From: Nocardia sp. NBC_00565
GTDB lineage: Bacteria > Actinomycetota > Actinomycetes > Mycobacteriales > Mycobacteriaceae
Direction: 5' to 3'
DNA: 64,000 nt
Assembly (NCBI RefSeq): GCF_036345915.1
Contig: NZ_CP107785.1
Coordinates: 4,464,001-4,528,000 of the forward strand
Under the pieces are notes generated by a model, which was not told the DNA's origin, did no database searches, and worked only from the letters and a program-made list of their open reading frames with translations. Made by a program: the position numbers and the translations under genes. Shown here piece by piece: positions 34,401 through 42,148 of this stretch. Within the stretch, counting starts at the first letter, position 1; the number at the start of each line of letters is the position of its first letter.

Positions 34401-36208
34401 ACGTCCGCAGCGTTCCGTCCAGCATTGAGGACGGTCAGTGCCACGAGGTATTCGTAGTAGGTCTCGTGGAAGAACCGTATCCGTCCCTGATCACGGACGA
34501 GTACTCCGTGATGGATCAGTGTATCAACCGAGTCACGGACGGGAGTCAGTCGATTCAGCGGCAGCGACAGAACACCTTCTTCATGCATTCTCGCCGCGAT
34601 ATCCAAAGTGATTTCAGCGAATCCATTGTTGCCCAGCTTCTCTCGGCATCTGTCGGCTTTCCACTGGTGGTAGCGGTCGAGCAGATTCATCCGAGACCGC
34701 GTCGCCATCAGTGAGTCCCGGTCGCTCTCGGAGCTATCTTCGAAGATCTTGATGAACAGCCCCAGGTTCAGGGGGCTTCGGAGCAGCTCCACTAGCTTCG
34801 GCGCGGCAGAGAAGGCGTCGAGTCCGATTCGATGGAGAGCCGAATTAACTTCTGCCACAGTAAGCTCCGACAGTTCGAACTGTCGTGGTTGTTCGGCCTC
34901 GCCAGATCCATCCATTCCGACCAACCGGCGCAAGTCAGCGTCGAACGTCAGATCCTCAGTTCGGCAGGCCATTATCAGCGTCAGATCACCACTGGCACGC
35001 AAGTTTTCGAGCATGTCAGCGACTGCCCACCGAACCTTGTCGCCCCGGCCGGACAGCCTCGACATCGTGTCGACCTGGTCGACAACGAGGACGCCAACCC
35101 TGTCCGCTTTCGCGCGTGAGACAACAGCGACCGGTGAGCCACCGAACCCGATGCCCTCTTGTCTGCCCAGCGCCTCAGCAGTCGAGACAGGGGCCGCGTC
35201 GTCCAACCGCAGAACGCCCACAACCACGCCCCCGTCGCGAAGGCCGGACACGACTTGCGCCAACACATTGGACTTTCCACTGCCTGGCGTACCGGTCAGC
35301 ATGATCGCCGACGGGCGGTCAGCGCCGGTCACGACTTCGATGATCTCGGCGGCCTGCCTGCGCGGGATTTCGGCCAGCGAATGCGGCCGCTCCAACTCAG
35401 CGTGACGGATATAAGTATCGGCAAGTCCGGACAGTCGCCCCGCGAGATCGATCGGGTCCCCACCTCGCGGCCCATGCCCCGCCGCCTTCAACAGATCCCA
35501 TAAAGCTACCGAATCCAATTCGACAGGTGCTGCATCCTTCAGACTCTGCCACAGTACCGACACCGCCACACCGGCGTCGCCTTCCATCACGTAGGGCAGC
35601 AGCTCCAATGTGAATCGTTTCAAAGCCTCGTGCCCGACGACGTTGAAGGACATCAGGCGGAGCCGCTCATGCAGCGCATCCTCGTCGAGGCCCCATTCGA
35701 GAAGCAGTTCGTCGAATGCCGGTCGCTCCTTCTTCTTGTTCAGGTCGCGAAGAAACTCGTCTCCAGCGACACGTTTTGCCTTCTCCGTTAAACTTCCCAG
35801 CACGGACATCTGCTCAGAGACGAAAACAGCACGCCATCCACGGTCGGTCATTCCCCGAAGCCCGGTCAGGAAGCCGACACTCCGCAATGCACCAAGAGTC
35901 CATGTTGTGCCATGGGACCGTTTGCATTGATGCCCCTCGATAGGTCCATCCACGGCAGGGCCGAACAGTTTGAATTCGATCGAGTCTTCGCCGGGGGGCT
36001 CTACACGCAATGTCGAGAAGGTGCTGTTGAGAACCGGTAGGACACCGCGCAGGACGGTCCAATAGCCCTCGTAGATATCGGCTAGTTTTGCTCCCAGTCC
36101 GCCGCCCGCAGTCGTGGCTCCTGCGACCGCCGAGGCATCAGCTCCCGACGAAAGGGAGCTGGCTGTGTCCGCGTCATTGCCCGTCAAATGCTCACGCCTC
36201 TCCGGCAT
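31415..36208 (-). CDS. Large nuclease-STAND NTPase, probable antiphage (Avs-like) protein
   Basis: The product has 1597 residues from ATG 36208. Residues ~35-230 resemble a PD-(D/E)xK nuclease of the DUF4297/Cap4 kind (LADIYEGYW, then E91-G-H-Q-C-K96). Residues ~285-600 form a STAND-type P-loop NTPase: Walker A GTPGSGKS (306-313), VVGVLRLDD, Walker B VGVLVVDQVD (371-380) and FHETYYEYL of the winged-helix end. The last ~900 residues are alpha-helical HEAT-like repeats, a likely sensor. This effector-NTPase-sensor order and size match antiviral STAND (Avs) proteins, in which phage protein recognition triggers DNA cleavage. It stands alone among mobile-element relics. Codons upstream of 36208 look non-coding. 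Trigger unknown; nuclease activity inferred. Confidence 0.75.
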   Translation of the reverse strand: MPERREHLTGNDADTASSLSSGADASAVAGATTAGGGLGAKLADIYEGYWTVLRGVLPVLNSTFSTLRVEPPGEDSIEFKLFGPAVDGPIEGHQCKRSHGTTWTLGALRSVGFLTGLRGMTDRGWRAVFVSEQMSVLGSLTEKAKRVAGDEFLRDLNKKKERPAFDELLLEWGLDEDALHERLRLMSFNVVGHEALKRFTLELLPYVMEGDAGVAVSVLWQSLKDAAPVELDSVALWDLLKAAGHGPRGGDPIDLAGRLSGLADTYIRHAELERPHSLAEIPRRQAAEIIEVVTGADRPSAIMLTGTPGSGKSNVLAQVVSGLRDGGVVVGVLRLDDAAPVSTAEALGRQEGIGFGGSPVAVVSRAKADRVGVLVVDQVDTMSRLSGRGDKVRWAVADMLENLRASGDLTLIMACRTEDLTFDADLRRLVGMDGSGEAEQPRQFELSELTVAEVNSALHRIGLDAFSAAPKLVELLRSPLNLGLFIKIFEDSSESDRDSLMATRSRMNLLDRYHQWKADRCREKLGNNGFAEITLDIAARMHEEGVLSLPLNRLTPVRDSVDTLIHHGVLVRDQGRIRFFHETYYEYLVALTVLNAGRNAADVLSEGTQLLARRGLVRAILTLERDDPPRYREDLARVLARSNRSHIRGAVLSLLGTQNEVDVEEIELLLSIAADETDPMRNQVIRTLTTKPFAEAMADQGMLDIVTETYCGTNRPGDDRVRAALQSLSQQELLYLVVAAARFSPDRAAQAALPIVQQTDQVDEWIGALIRLTHLAGFEGGTGTGNDLLQLFRGVISAICARESDGDRSIGQPADSEAALDQLLPNSGAVHAVDNFIDRFPAVAADAVTVWLDAARRIGDHRGLQQSVFDYGPLASYRRNGPNLRKCAEQTPLHYVQQLSDFVLDDYRRIGTGPGWTPTESIIDPAEGLRQDVRLFATADSLESQTDDAIRTAVAATASSNPDLLAPILDRFADSDTFAAHRLLAVAYSNATGTLIDDAARWIADPRVRGLPGGDTPGWAWGSVVGRVAAAGSDEQRVRAFALVAAVYGIQDDHSDATAVDTETWLTDEEHVVLSLLRRETGDQMPEVLCNRLDALDAVLGEAVNEPVPLFNVNFFERTEVSIPTDLDDVDWLAAVADWPDAATDEKQSDAWRRGLRAATEQDPARFARLLIDFPASAPATATMAVLTGITAALETRPQTDELRQGANLVRIYDAIRNTFGRPHDPDLDMAIARCIHRLADQPDLPEDVVLVPTQICDLGRNPTDGEVWHDHLVGQAYSQPRGVALNTVAALLAPSATRVERLAIVRPLLEQVTTDPSEAVRILVPQALAITWSEAPELVVALAGSWLAAATSAVFEAPRLSELMWLMREQYPASTAAFLRKMAASPAAHARANAARIATMLAVDNVELPGFDRDLLEEFLSETDVRAAVADFLTQLVSSLPPYDADEPDTFPGQGLLLRLMNDESKEVRDNTTAVVQYMEGPLSAYTDLLEKIRGTKMFNESPALVLDGLSRRLGELPDSVVALCEDWLEHSSADSGDISTHAAAEAYEVTNIVLATYNAASLETVIDRCLDIIDRLVENGAGGANLKADEIAAPF

Positions 36209-36539
36209 TCCACAACTCTGCACGTACTCTGACAACACCTCACGGTCGACTCGCCACCACGGGCGAACACGCATACTAGTCAACTGTCGTGGGTCGGAAC
36301 CACGCAATCGGCTACCGGACCGACCCCGGCCAACGCGACGCCCTGAACACGCTGATGGACCTGTTGAGTGGCTATCCCTTGTCGTTGAAAGTACTGCTGC
36401 CGACACTGACGTCCACACCACCCGGATGTGGGGAAGTTCGGTGGTGGTGGCGGTGGCATGGACCTGGTCGGATTGATCGCCGCCCTCCGGAGTTCATAAC
36501 GAATATCCGGTAATCGGCTACTTAAGACTGGTGGTAGGG

Positions 36540-36727
36540 CTCGATCCCGGCCAGGATCGGGTCCAGGTATCCGGTGGGAGGCTCCCTAATCGGCTGCCCC
36601 CGTCGGTATTTGGTGTGGCTCGCTACACCGGGTGCCGTGCGGGCGTGGCTGGAAAGGGGTTTGCCCTGGCTCGAAGTAGCGGTGCCTTCCCGCACGGACA
36701 CCTGTTCGTCGATCTGGAAGGACACTG
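36540..36727 (+). ncRNA. IS110-type left-end noncoding region (possible bridge-RNA region)
   Basis: The ~190 bases before the IS110 N-terminus carry the structured leader typical of IS110-group elements, including the palindromic-looking TGTGGCTCGCTACACCGGGT and GTGCCGTGCGGGCGTGGC. IS110-family elements are known to encode their target-choosing bridge RNA in the noncoding end flanking the recombinase. That this relic still specifies one is inference. Confidence 0.35.
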
Positions 36728-36844
36728 ATGCCGGTCATTATCGGAATGGACCCGCACAAACGCACGGCCACCATCGAAGTCATCGACGTCGACGCGAAGA
36801 CTCTGGCCACCGGCCGCTACGGTACCGATACCGCAGGCTACCGA
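36728..36844 (+). pseudogene. IS110-family transposase, first ~39 codons only
   Basis: The start MPVIIGMDPHKRTATIEVID with its first catalytic Asp (GMDPHK), followed by GRYGTDTAGYR, is the N-terminus of the RuvC-like DEDD domain of IS110 transposases. After GYR the frame continues directly into group II intron maturase sequence, so the rest of the transposase, including the C-terminal Ser domain, is missing. ATG with AAGGAC upstream. Confidence 0.8.
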
Positions 36845-37516
36845 GGGGTGGTGTCCACCAGAGAGTTCTCGCGGTTGGATGCGTATATGTGGCGGCTCAC
36901 CTACCGGTGGGCTCGCTTCAGTCACCCCAAAAAGTCGAAGTGGTGGGTGGTGGACCGCTACTACGGCCAGTTCAATAAGTCCAGTCAGAACCGGTGGGTG
37001 TTCGGGGATCGCGTCAGCGGTCTCTACCTGCACAAGTTCGCTTGGACGAAGATCGTCCGACATGTGATGGTCAAGGGCACGGCGTCCCCGGACGATCCGG
37101 GCTTGGCTCAATATTGGGCAGACCGTCGCCGCAGGATGACCACTCCGCTGGGACGGCATACCCTCCGGCTCCTGCATCAGCAGGCCGGTCGCTGCCCACT
37201 CTGCGGGGACTCCTCCTGCACGCCGACCACCAACCCCGCTCTCCCGCCGAATGGGAGCAGTGGATACGCACCACCCGCCGCGCAATCCGCAAGCGTCACA
37301 TCGCGATCGCGGGCGGGCTCGGCGACACGGACGATCATCAACAAATCCGTCTCGCACACGCGCATTGCCTCCGGCGGGTTCCCATCGAAAAGGTAAGTAG
37401 CGCAAGCGCTTCTGCACCCGCAAGCCCACCGCGGCTTGCTTGAGCCGAGATGCCCGGAAACGGGCCTGTCCGGTTCCGAGGGGTACCGGCGGGGCAACCC
37501 GCCGGTACTACCCGAT
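36845..37516 (+). mobile_element. Group II intron, 3' part (maturase X/En domains, domain V, domain VI)
   Basis: The frame fused to the IS110 start encodes the end of an intron-encoded protein: TREFSRLDAYMWRLTYRWARFSHP, RYYGQFNKSSQNRWVFGD (maturase X domain) and an HNH-type end CPLCG...LLHADHQPRSPAEWEQW. A frameshift at about 37205 splits the HNH part. The reverse-transcriptase part and intron 5' end are missing. Behind it lie a 35-nt domain V hairpin (37442-37476; GAGCCG...GAAA...CGGTTC) and a domain VI hairpin (37483-37508; TACCGGCGGG-GCAA-CCCGCCGGTA) with A37510 bulged 7 nt before the predicted 3' end ...CCCGAT at 37516. The intron cannot move by itself. Confidence 0.8.
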
Positions 37517-37685
37517 TAGTAGTCGCCGGAGTCACGCCCCACCAGGGAGGACGGGAAAGCCGTCCACAGACGGGCGAAGGAGAGCAGGTGACCGGACACC
37601 ATAAGACTGGGAGGTACGCGAAATGCGGAGCGCCGAAACAGTTTTTGGGTGTCCTCCGTGAGAAATCACGGCGTAGGTCACTGGA

Positions 37686-37752
37686 GAGCCCGTTGCGTCG
37701 AAAGATGCACGGCGGGTTCGCCGGGAGACTCAGCTCCATCGGCCCGCCCGAT
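37686..37752 (+). mobile_element. Second group II intron-like 3' end (domain V-like hairpin)
   Basis: Bases 37686-37719 form a 34-nt hairpin with the same pattern as domain V (GAGCCCG / GAAA loop / CGGGTTC with a G-T pair and a 2-nt bulge). The following sequence ends CCCGAT at 37752, as the first intron does. The truncated GNAT frame begins within a few bases. The space 37517-37685 holds intron-like but unassignable sequence. A second, tandem intron remnant is the simplest reading. Confidence 0.5.
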
Positions 37753-37757
37753 CGTGC

Positions 37758-37955
37758 TCAAGTGTCTTGGCTGCGGAATCCGATCGCGGCACCGATGACG
37801 CGACCTTCATCGACGGCCAATCGGCATGTCGAGGAGAACAGTTCGGCATACAGCCAGTAGTCGGAATAGGTGCGTGCGGTGATGTACGGATCGCCCAGCT
37901 CCATCAGGGCGATCACCTCCGGGATCAGTGGCACACGCAATGGTTCGATGATCAC
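37758..37955 (-). pseudogene. GNAT acetyltransferase, N-terminal part only
   Basis: From GTG 37955 (GAGG upstream) 65 residues read IIEPLRVPLIPEVIALMELGDPYITARTYSDYWLYAELFSSTC...DEGRVIGAAIGFRSQD, the first half of a GNAT domain with its beta-strand pair. The acetyl-CoA-binding motif A (R/Q-x-x-G-x-A) is absent because the gene ends at the predicted intron 3' boundary (37752). It looks like the target gene interrupted by the insertion. Confidence 0.65.
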
Positions 37956-38298
37956 GGGATACCTCGTCCAGGTCGTTATCGCGGGCGCGGGTATTGGTGA
38001 CGGCCGCGAGAGAATGAGCGTACGGTCGGGCGGTTCGTCGTCGTGGAGGCGGTCATCCAGCAATCATCCGCGTGGTCCTGCGGTGGTCGGCACAAGTGTC
38101 ACGAGCATGGCTGCGGCGACGACTCGCATGGCCATAGCAGCAGAGGGATCCCGCTACTGGCCGATCGCGCCTACCTACCAACCATCACCCGCACCGCGCC
38201 GGGACCGACTATCTTGGGGCCCCAGTCGAACGGCCGCAGAACTTGTTCGGCGAGTTCACGCGGTTGGCGCGCCCGGGTGGGCGCGCCAACCTGCTGTG

Positions 38299-38502
38299 CT
38301 ACTTCTTCTTGGGCTTGCCGGACCCGTTCTTAGTCGGATCGACAGGGACGTACCCCTCGCCGGGGCGCGCCGTCGGCGGGAGGGTCTTGCCCTTCACGCC
38401 GGTGACTTCCTTGTTGGTCTTGCCGCCCCGGGGGCCGACAACACCGTACTGCGCCGAAATGGGAGCCTTATTCCCCGGCTTCAAAGGCTTCTCAGCAGAC
38501 AT
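38299..38502 (-). CDS. YjzC-like small protein
   Basis: The product has 67 residues: KPGNKAPISAQYGVVGPRGG...EVTGVKGKTLPPT..PGEGYVPVD, the pattern of the YjzC family (PG-x-KAP-x-SG-x-Y ... G-x-x-LPPT), with a Lys-rich tail. ATG has AGAAGGA at good spacing. These small cytosolic proteins have no established function. The gene stands alone in the mobile-element region. Confidence 0.7.
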   Translation of the reverse strand: MSAEKPLKPGNKAPISAQYGVVGPRGGKTNKEVTGVKGKTLPPTARPGEGYVPVDPTKNGSGKPKKK

Positions 38503-38976
38503 TTGTCCTTCTATCCCCCACTACCCCTGCCATCACGCAGCCAGGCGTCGTTGCAGCGCATCATTTGATGGATCGGTCGCCGAGCGGTATGGTCAGAATC
38601 CGTTCCAAGGGAAACCTGCCCACTCCTCGGCGAAAATGCCCCGGAGTGGGCATCTCTGCGTTGTGCTAATTGAAGCATGCGTGACCGACCAGTTCCTATG
38701 TGCGACAACCTCACTGATGTGCGCGAAACATCCGGCCGCTCGCGTGAAATATCGACTGAGGATCGGATTTTGCCAGGTCAGACCCCATAGCGTACGAGTT
38801 AACGATTCTCCGCATTTAAGCGACTAGCGTGTCGCGTATCACACGGAATATGTGACCGTGGTCATAGACAGGTTCGAAACATGCTCTGTCGGGCGAGGTT
38901 TCGGCCCGACCTAAAGAGCCGAAACCTCGTCCTCTCTCGGGCAGCCTGACTGCATCGCCTGAGGACGAGAGTTTGT
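38503..38976. other. Spacer with an inverted repeat near its right end
   Basis: No gene is recognised. G+C is visibly lower than in flanking genes (e.g. TATCGACTGAGGATCGGATT). The only clear structure is the hairpin pair at 38888-38929, listed separately. Confidence 0.45.
38888..38929. terminator. Overlapping hairpins, probable terminator
   Basis: CGAGGTTTCGGC (38894-38905) and GCCGAAACCTCG (38918-38929) form a perfect 12-bp stem with a 12-nt loop. GTCGGGC (38888-38894) and GCCCGAC (38904-38910) form an alternative 7-bp stem that excludes the first. It sits between the stop of the minus-strand gene at 38977 and the start of the YjzC-like gene. A terminator for the 38977 gene is the plain reading. 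Confidence 0.55.
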
Positions 38977-39585
38977 TCAGCTCAGCACCTTCGGAGAGAC
39001 TGTCGTAGCAGATCGCAACAGCTGTGGTGCTGGATCCGCAGAGTGACGAGTTCTAGCTGCTTGCGCTCCTGGGAAAGGGCGAACCCGGAACGCCTCGATG
39101 TCCTTGATGTCAACGAGCCACCGTTGGTTCGACTTGCCGTCGCGGCGCATGACTCGATTCATCGTTTCGACCGGGACGCGGAATACGCACTCGGGCTTCG
39201 CTTTCATCGTGAATGTCACTGACCCGTCAGGCAGATATTCGTGGTGCTCAACGCTGGTGTTGCTCAGCACCACCAGCACGACCTCATCGACCTTGTCCGG
39301 ATCGAACAATCCCGTCTTGCGCGGCGGATTAGGGATTCCGAGAACGCCGTCTGTGTGGTGCCAAGCGAGCTTTGCGTCCCCATAGACACCATCGCCGTGG
39401 AAGTCCCAGCTGCTCCGGCCACCCATCCACTCCGCTTCGAGGGAGTCGGACGCGACAACACCGGCGCCGACCATCTCGGCAGCCAACCAGTTCAGCGACA
39501 ACAACGGACGCACCGGGTCACTGAAATCCGTTTCCCAATGCCGAAAGCCGCGATACCAACCCTGCGAGGGCGTTGTGTCGTCCAT
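38977..39585 (-). CDS. Hypothetical protein, possibly PH-like fold
   Basis: The product has 202 residues from ATG (MDDTTPSQGWYRGFRHWETDFSD). It has beta-strand-rich sequence with SSWDFHGDGVYGDAKLAWHHTDG, VVLVVLSNTSVEHHEYLPDGSVTF and VPVETMNRVMRRDGK. No signal, membrane helix or known motif. It reads like a soluble alpha/beta or PH-like domain protein. The frame stays open upstream into the IS element, which is coincidental. Family not recognised. Confidence 0.55.
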   Translation of the reverse strand: MDDTTPSQGWYRGFRHWETDFSDPVRPLLSLNWLAAEMVGAGVVASDSLEAEWMGGRSSWDFHGDGVYGDAKLAWHHTDGVLGIPNPPRKTGLFDPDKVDEVVLVVLSNTSVEHHEYLPDGSVTFTMKAKPECVFRVPVETMNRVMRRDGKSNQRWLVDIKDIEAFRVRPFPGAQAARTRHSADPAPQLLRSATTVSPKVLS

Positions 39586-39688
39586 GACCGAAGGCCTACC
39601 ACCATCCACTGACACCGGTGCCGTAGCCGTGGGTTCTTGCCAGCATCGGGTAGTGCATTGTTGCCGGGTGCCCGAGATCCGAATTGCT

Positions 39689-41353
39689 GCTGAGCCTGGA
39701 TCCACCGCTGATTCTCGGTCATGAATTTGTCGGTTGAGTCCGGTTTTTGGGCGTGATGGTGTTGCTGACTTCGAATCAGCTTGTCCACTGGGTGTTTCGG
39801 TCATCGGGTTGGGGCGGCGGTGTCGGTGCGCGGGGTTCAGGCTGCGGGTAGCGCTGGTAGGGCGTGTGTGGTTTGAAAGGTGTTGTGCCAGGCGGTTTCC
39901 CATGGCCAGTGGGCTGGTAGGTGCCAGGTGATGTGGCCGCGTCCGTGGCGTGCGATGCGGGCGGCGACGGTGATGAGTTCTGTGCGGATGGTGTGGTTGC
40001 GGGCGAGGGCGTGCCGGGGTGAGGCCAGGGTGCCGATCGCGCGGGTGAGCAGGTGCGCGGTGGCCGCGAGTTGCAGCCAGGCGGCGTTGGCGTTGAACAT
40101 TCCCGACGGCAGATGAGCCAGGGGTCCGTCGATGAGGTCGGCGAAGTGTTGTTCGATGATGGCGTGGCCGCGGTGCTGGGATTCGGCCTGGGTCAACGTG
40201 AATGGGCTGTCGGTGAACACCGCGTGGTAGCGCCAGGTCGGGAACAACTCGCCTTGCCCGTCGCGGGCGGGTTGCAGTCGGCGGACCCGACGCACGATCA
40301 ACCGACCGTCGGTGCGGTGAGGTTTCTTGGAAGCAAAAGCGGTGTAACCGATTTCGGCGATTTCGGCGTCGGAGATCCATTCGCCGAGTTCTTCGTCGAA
40401 GATCGCGTTCGGGTAGGCGATCGTGGTCCAGGCGGTCTCGGCGATTTCGGCGCTCGCGGCCTTGATCTTCGGGTCCGAACCGGTGGTGACCGAGAAATGG
40501 ATTCCGGCGCGACGACACGCGGCAACGAATTTGGCTGTGTAGAAGGCGGAATCGGCGCGGGCGAGGATGATCCCGCTCGCTGCGGCCGCGCGGGCCGCGC
40601 TGGCTGCTTCGGCGATTTCGTAGGCTGCGCCGTGACAGGAGGCGGTGTTGCCGGCACGCAGGCTCGCCGCGGCGACCACGGGTGCGGCGATCGGGGTGGA
40701 GATGGTCGTGACCAGGGCGTTGAGTCCGCGGACCATCACCGGTTTCGAGGCGACTTTGGTGAACCCGAACGCCGCACCCTGCTTGTCGTATCCGAATACC
40801 CGTCGTTGGACCGAGTCGATATCGAGGAACGCCACCTGCTCGGCGCCGGGCAACAGCGGTGTCCGCGCCGCCAGCTCCGCGAGCAGTCGTCGATGCACCG
40901 CGGCGAGCTGACGGACGTTGCCGTGGTCGAAGCCGCGCAGGAACGAACCCAATGTCGAGGGGGCGCGAATCCCGTTGAACACCAACCTCATTCCACCATG
41001 CCGCAGGATGTTCATGTCGTCGATCGAGTCGGCGCCAGCGACCATTCCCGCGACCAGAGCGCCGATCTTCGCCGCCGCGTTCGCACCGACCGGACCGGGC
41101 ACCCGAACCCACTCACCGAGCCCGGCGGTCTCGGCCAGCCGCATCACCGGCACCAGCCCTGCCTGCGACACCAGATTCGTCTCATCGAACCTCACCGACG
41201 ACCGCGTCGGGCTATGCAACAATCGCACTCGCGAAGTGCCTTTCGAATGTGTGGATGGAAGCCTAGAGAACTACCATCTTCCCAGCTCGGAAGGCACTTC
41301 CTTCGTTACGACACGGTGCCGCAACACAATTCACCGGTGGATCCAGGCTCAGC
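39689..41353 (-). mobile_element. IS1380-type insertion sequence, complete with terminal inverted repeats
   Basis: The ends are a 19-bp perfect inverted repeat (GCTGAGCCTGGATCCACCG at 39689-39707 and its complement at 41335-41353), extendable to 23 bp with one mismatch. It holds one transposase gene (39837-41228) reading leftward. No convincing target duplication is visible at the borders, so the exact outer ends are uncertain. Confidence 0.85.
39837..41228 (-). CDS. IS1380-family DDE transposase
   Basis: The 463-residue protein is intact. Typical features are VRFDETNLVSQAGLVPVMRLAE at the start, DSIDDMNILRHGGM, FLDIDSVQRRVFGYDKQGA (first catalytic Asp), ARADSAFYTAKFVAACRRAGIHF (second Asp) and ESQHRGHAIIEQHFADLIDGPLAHLPSG (Glu region), then a C-terminal helical domain with TRAIGTL. 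It should cut and rejoin the inverted repeats flanking it. No frameshift, so probably active. Confidence 0.9.
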   Translation of the reverse strand: MRLLHSPTRSSVRFDETNLVSQAGLVPVMRLAETAGLGEWVRVPGPVGANAAAKIGALVAGMVAGADSIDDMNILRHGGMRLVFNGIRAPSTLGSFLRGFDHGNVRQLAAVHRRLLAELAARTPLLPGAEQVAFLDIDSVQRRVFGYDKQGAAFGFTKVASKPVMVRGLNALVTTISTPIAAPVVAAASLRAGNTASCHGAAYEIAEAASAARAAAASGIILARADSAFYTAKFVAACRRAGIHFSVTTGSDPKIKAASAEIAETAWTTIAYPNAIFDEELGEWISDAEIAEIGYTAFASKKPHRTDGRLIVRRVRRLQPARDGQGELFPTWRYHAVFTDSPFTLTQAESQHRGHAIIEQHFADLIDGPLAHLPSGMFNANAAWLQLAATAHLLTRAIGTLASPRHALARNHTIRTELITVAARIARHGRGHITWHLPAHWPWETAWHNTFQTTHALPALPAA

Positions 41354-41869
41354 CATCCTCGCGCCGCATCCGCCGAATCCGACGGTTCTCACATACTATC
41401 CCGGGCACGTCGTCGGTGACCTCGACCGTCAGCAGGGAGGCCATGCGTGCCCGATAGCCTTTGGAGCAAATGATAGGCATGGCCGTCGATGACGGCCGAC
41501 CGGGCTGGGTGCCGCGACTCGGATATCGACCGAAACATTCTCAATATAGAACGATTCTGATCAGACCCCACCGAGACACCCGTTTATGGCCCAATACTGC
41601 GACCGCTGAGCCGGTTCCGATGGACATGCCAAACTTCTGGGCTGGTGGAGCCGGAAAAAACGAAAGTTTAGTCACACGAAACATCAGTGACATGACCCCA
41701 TCGCGAGAGGATCATCAGTATGGAAGCGTTAATCGTCGTCGGTGCTCGAGTTCGGATTCCGGGACTGTCGGCTCGGGCACTGATCCTCTGCGCAGGATCT
41801 GATAGCCAGTGCGTCAAAGACTTCCATCGAGAAGATGGTCGTGCATCCCTATCGAGGTAAGGAGTGGAC
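41354..41869. other. Spacer upstream of the small precursor-like gene
   Basis: A ~500-base stretch without a recognised gene. G+C is lower than the window average and A/T-rich tracts occur (e.g. TCTCAATATAGAACGATTCT), as expected for a promoter-bearing, horizontally acquired region. No clear operator could be assigned. Confidence 0.4.
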
Positions 41870-42115
41870 ATGACTAGTTCGACGGAAAAGACTGGATCGG
41901 CGTGGAAGATGTTCCAGGACCCTCATTTCGCGGAAGTGATGGAGAATGCTGATGTGGCCAAGTTGGTCGCCGACCCGAAGGGGTATCTCCAGAGTAAAGG
42001 GATCGATATCCCGTCCGGGGCGACAGTGACCGCGGAGGAGTTGACGGAACGCGGTCACGTATCGCCGACAAGGATCTGTGTCATTTACGGGAAGGTGAAG
42101 GTCTGCCACGACTGA
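41870..42115 (+). CDS. Small NHLP-leader-like protein, putative RiPP precursor
   Basis: The product has 81 residues from ATG 41870 with AAGGAG six bases upstream. Residues 11-50 (AWKMFQDPHF...KLVADPKGYLQSKGIDIPSG) match the pattern of nitrile-hydratase-like leader peptides (NHLP: W-x-D-x-x-F ... L-x-x-DP-x-x-x-L-x-x-x-GI-x-x-P). A short C-terminal segment follows, TERGHVSPTRICVIYGKVKVCHD, with Cys70 and Cys79 nine residues apart. That is the layout of a RiPP precursor with a two-Cys core. No recognised cyclase, radical-SAM or protease gene lies next to it; an SGNH hydrolase and an orphan protein do. A non-RiPP small protein is possible. Confidence 0.5.
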   Translation: MTSSTEKTGSAWKMFQDPHFAEVMENADVAKLVADPKGYLQSKGIDIPSGATVTAEELTERGHVSPTRICVIYGKVKVCHD

Positions 42116-42148
42116 AACCGGCACCATCGCACGGGTGACGATATCTCG

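Noticed and set aside
38977..41112. A 711-residue open frame spanning the IS1380 element and the hypothetical gene
   Set aside because: Its upper two thirds are the antisense-shifted shadow of the transposase (Arg/Pro-rich). Only the part from ATG 39585 looks coding.
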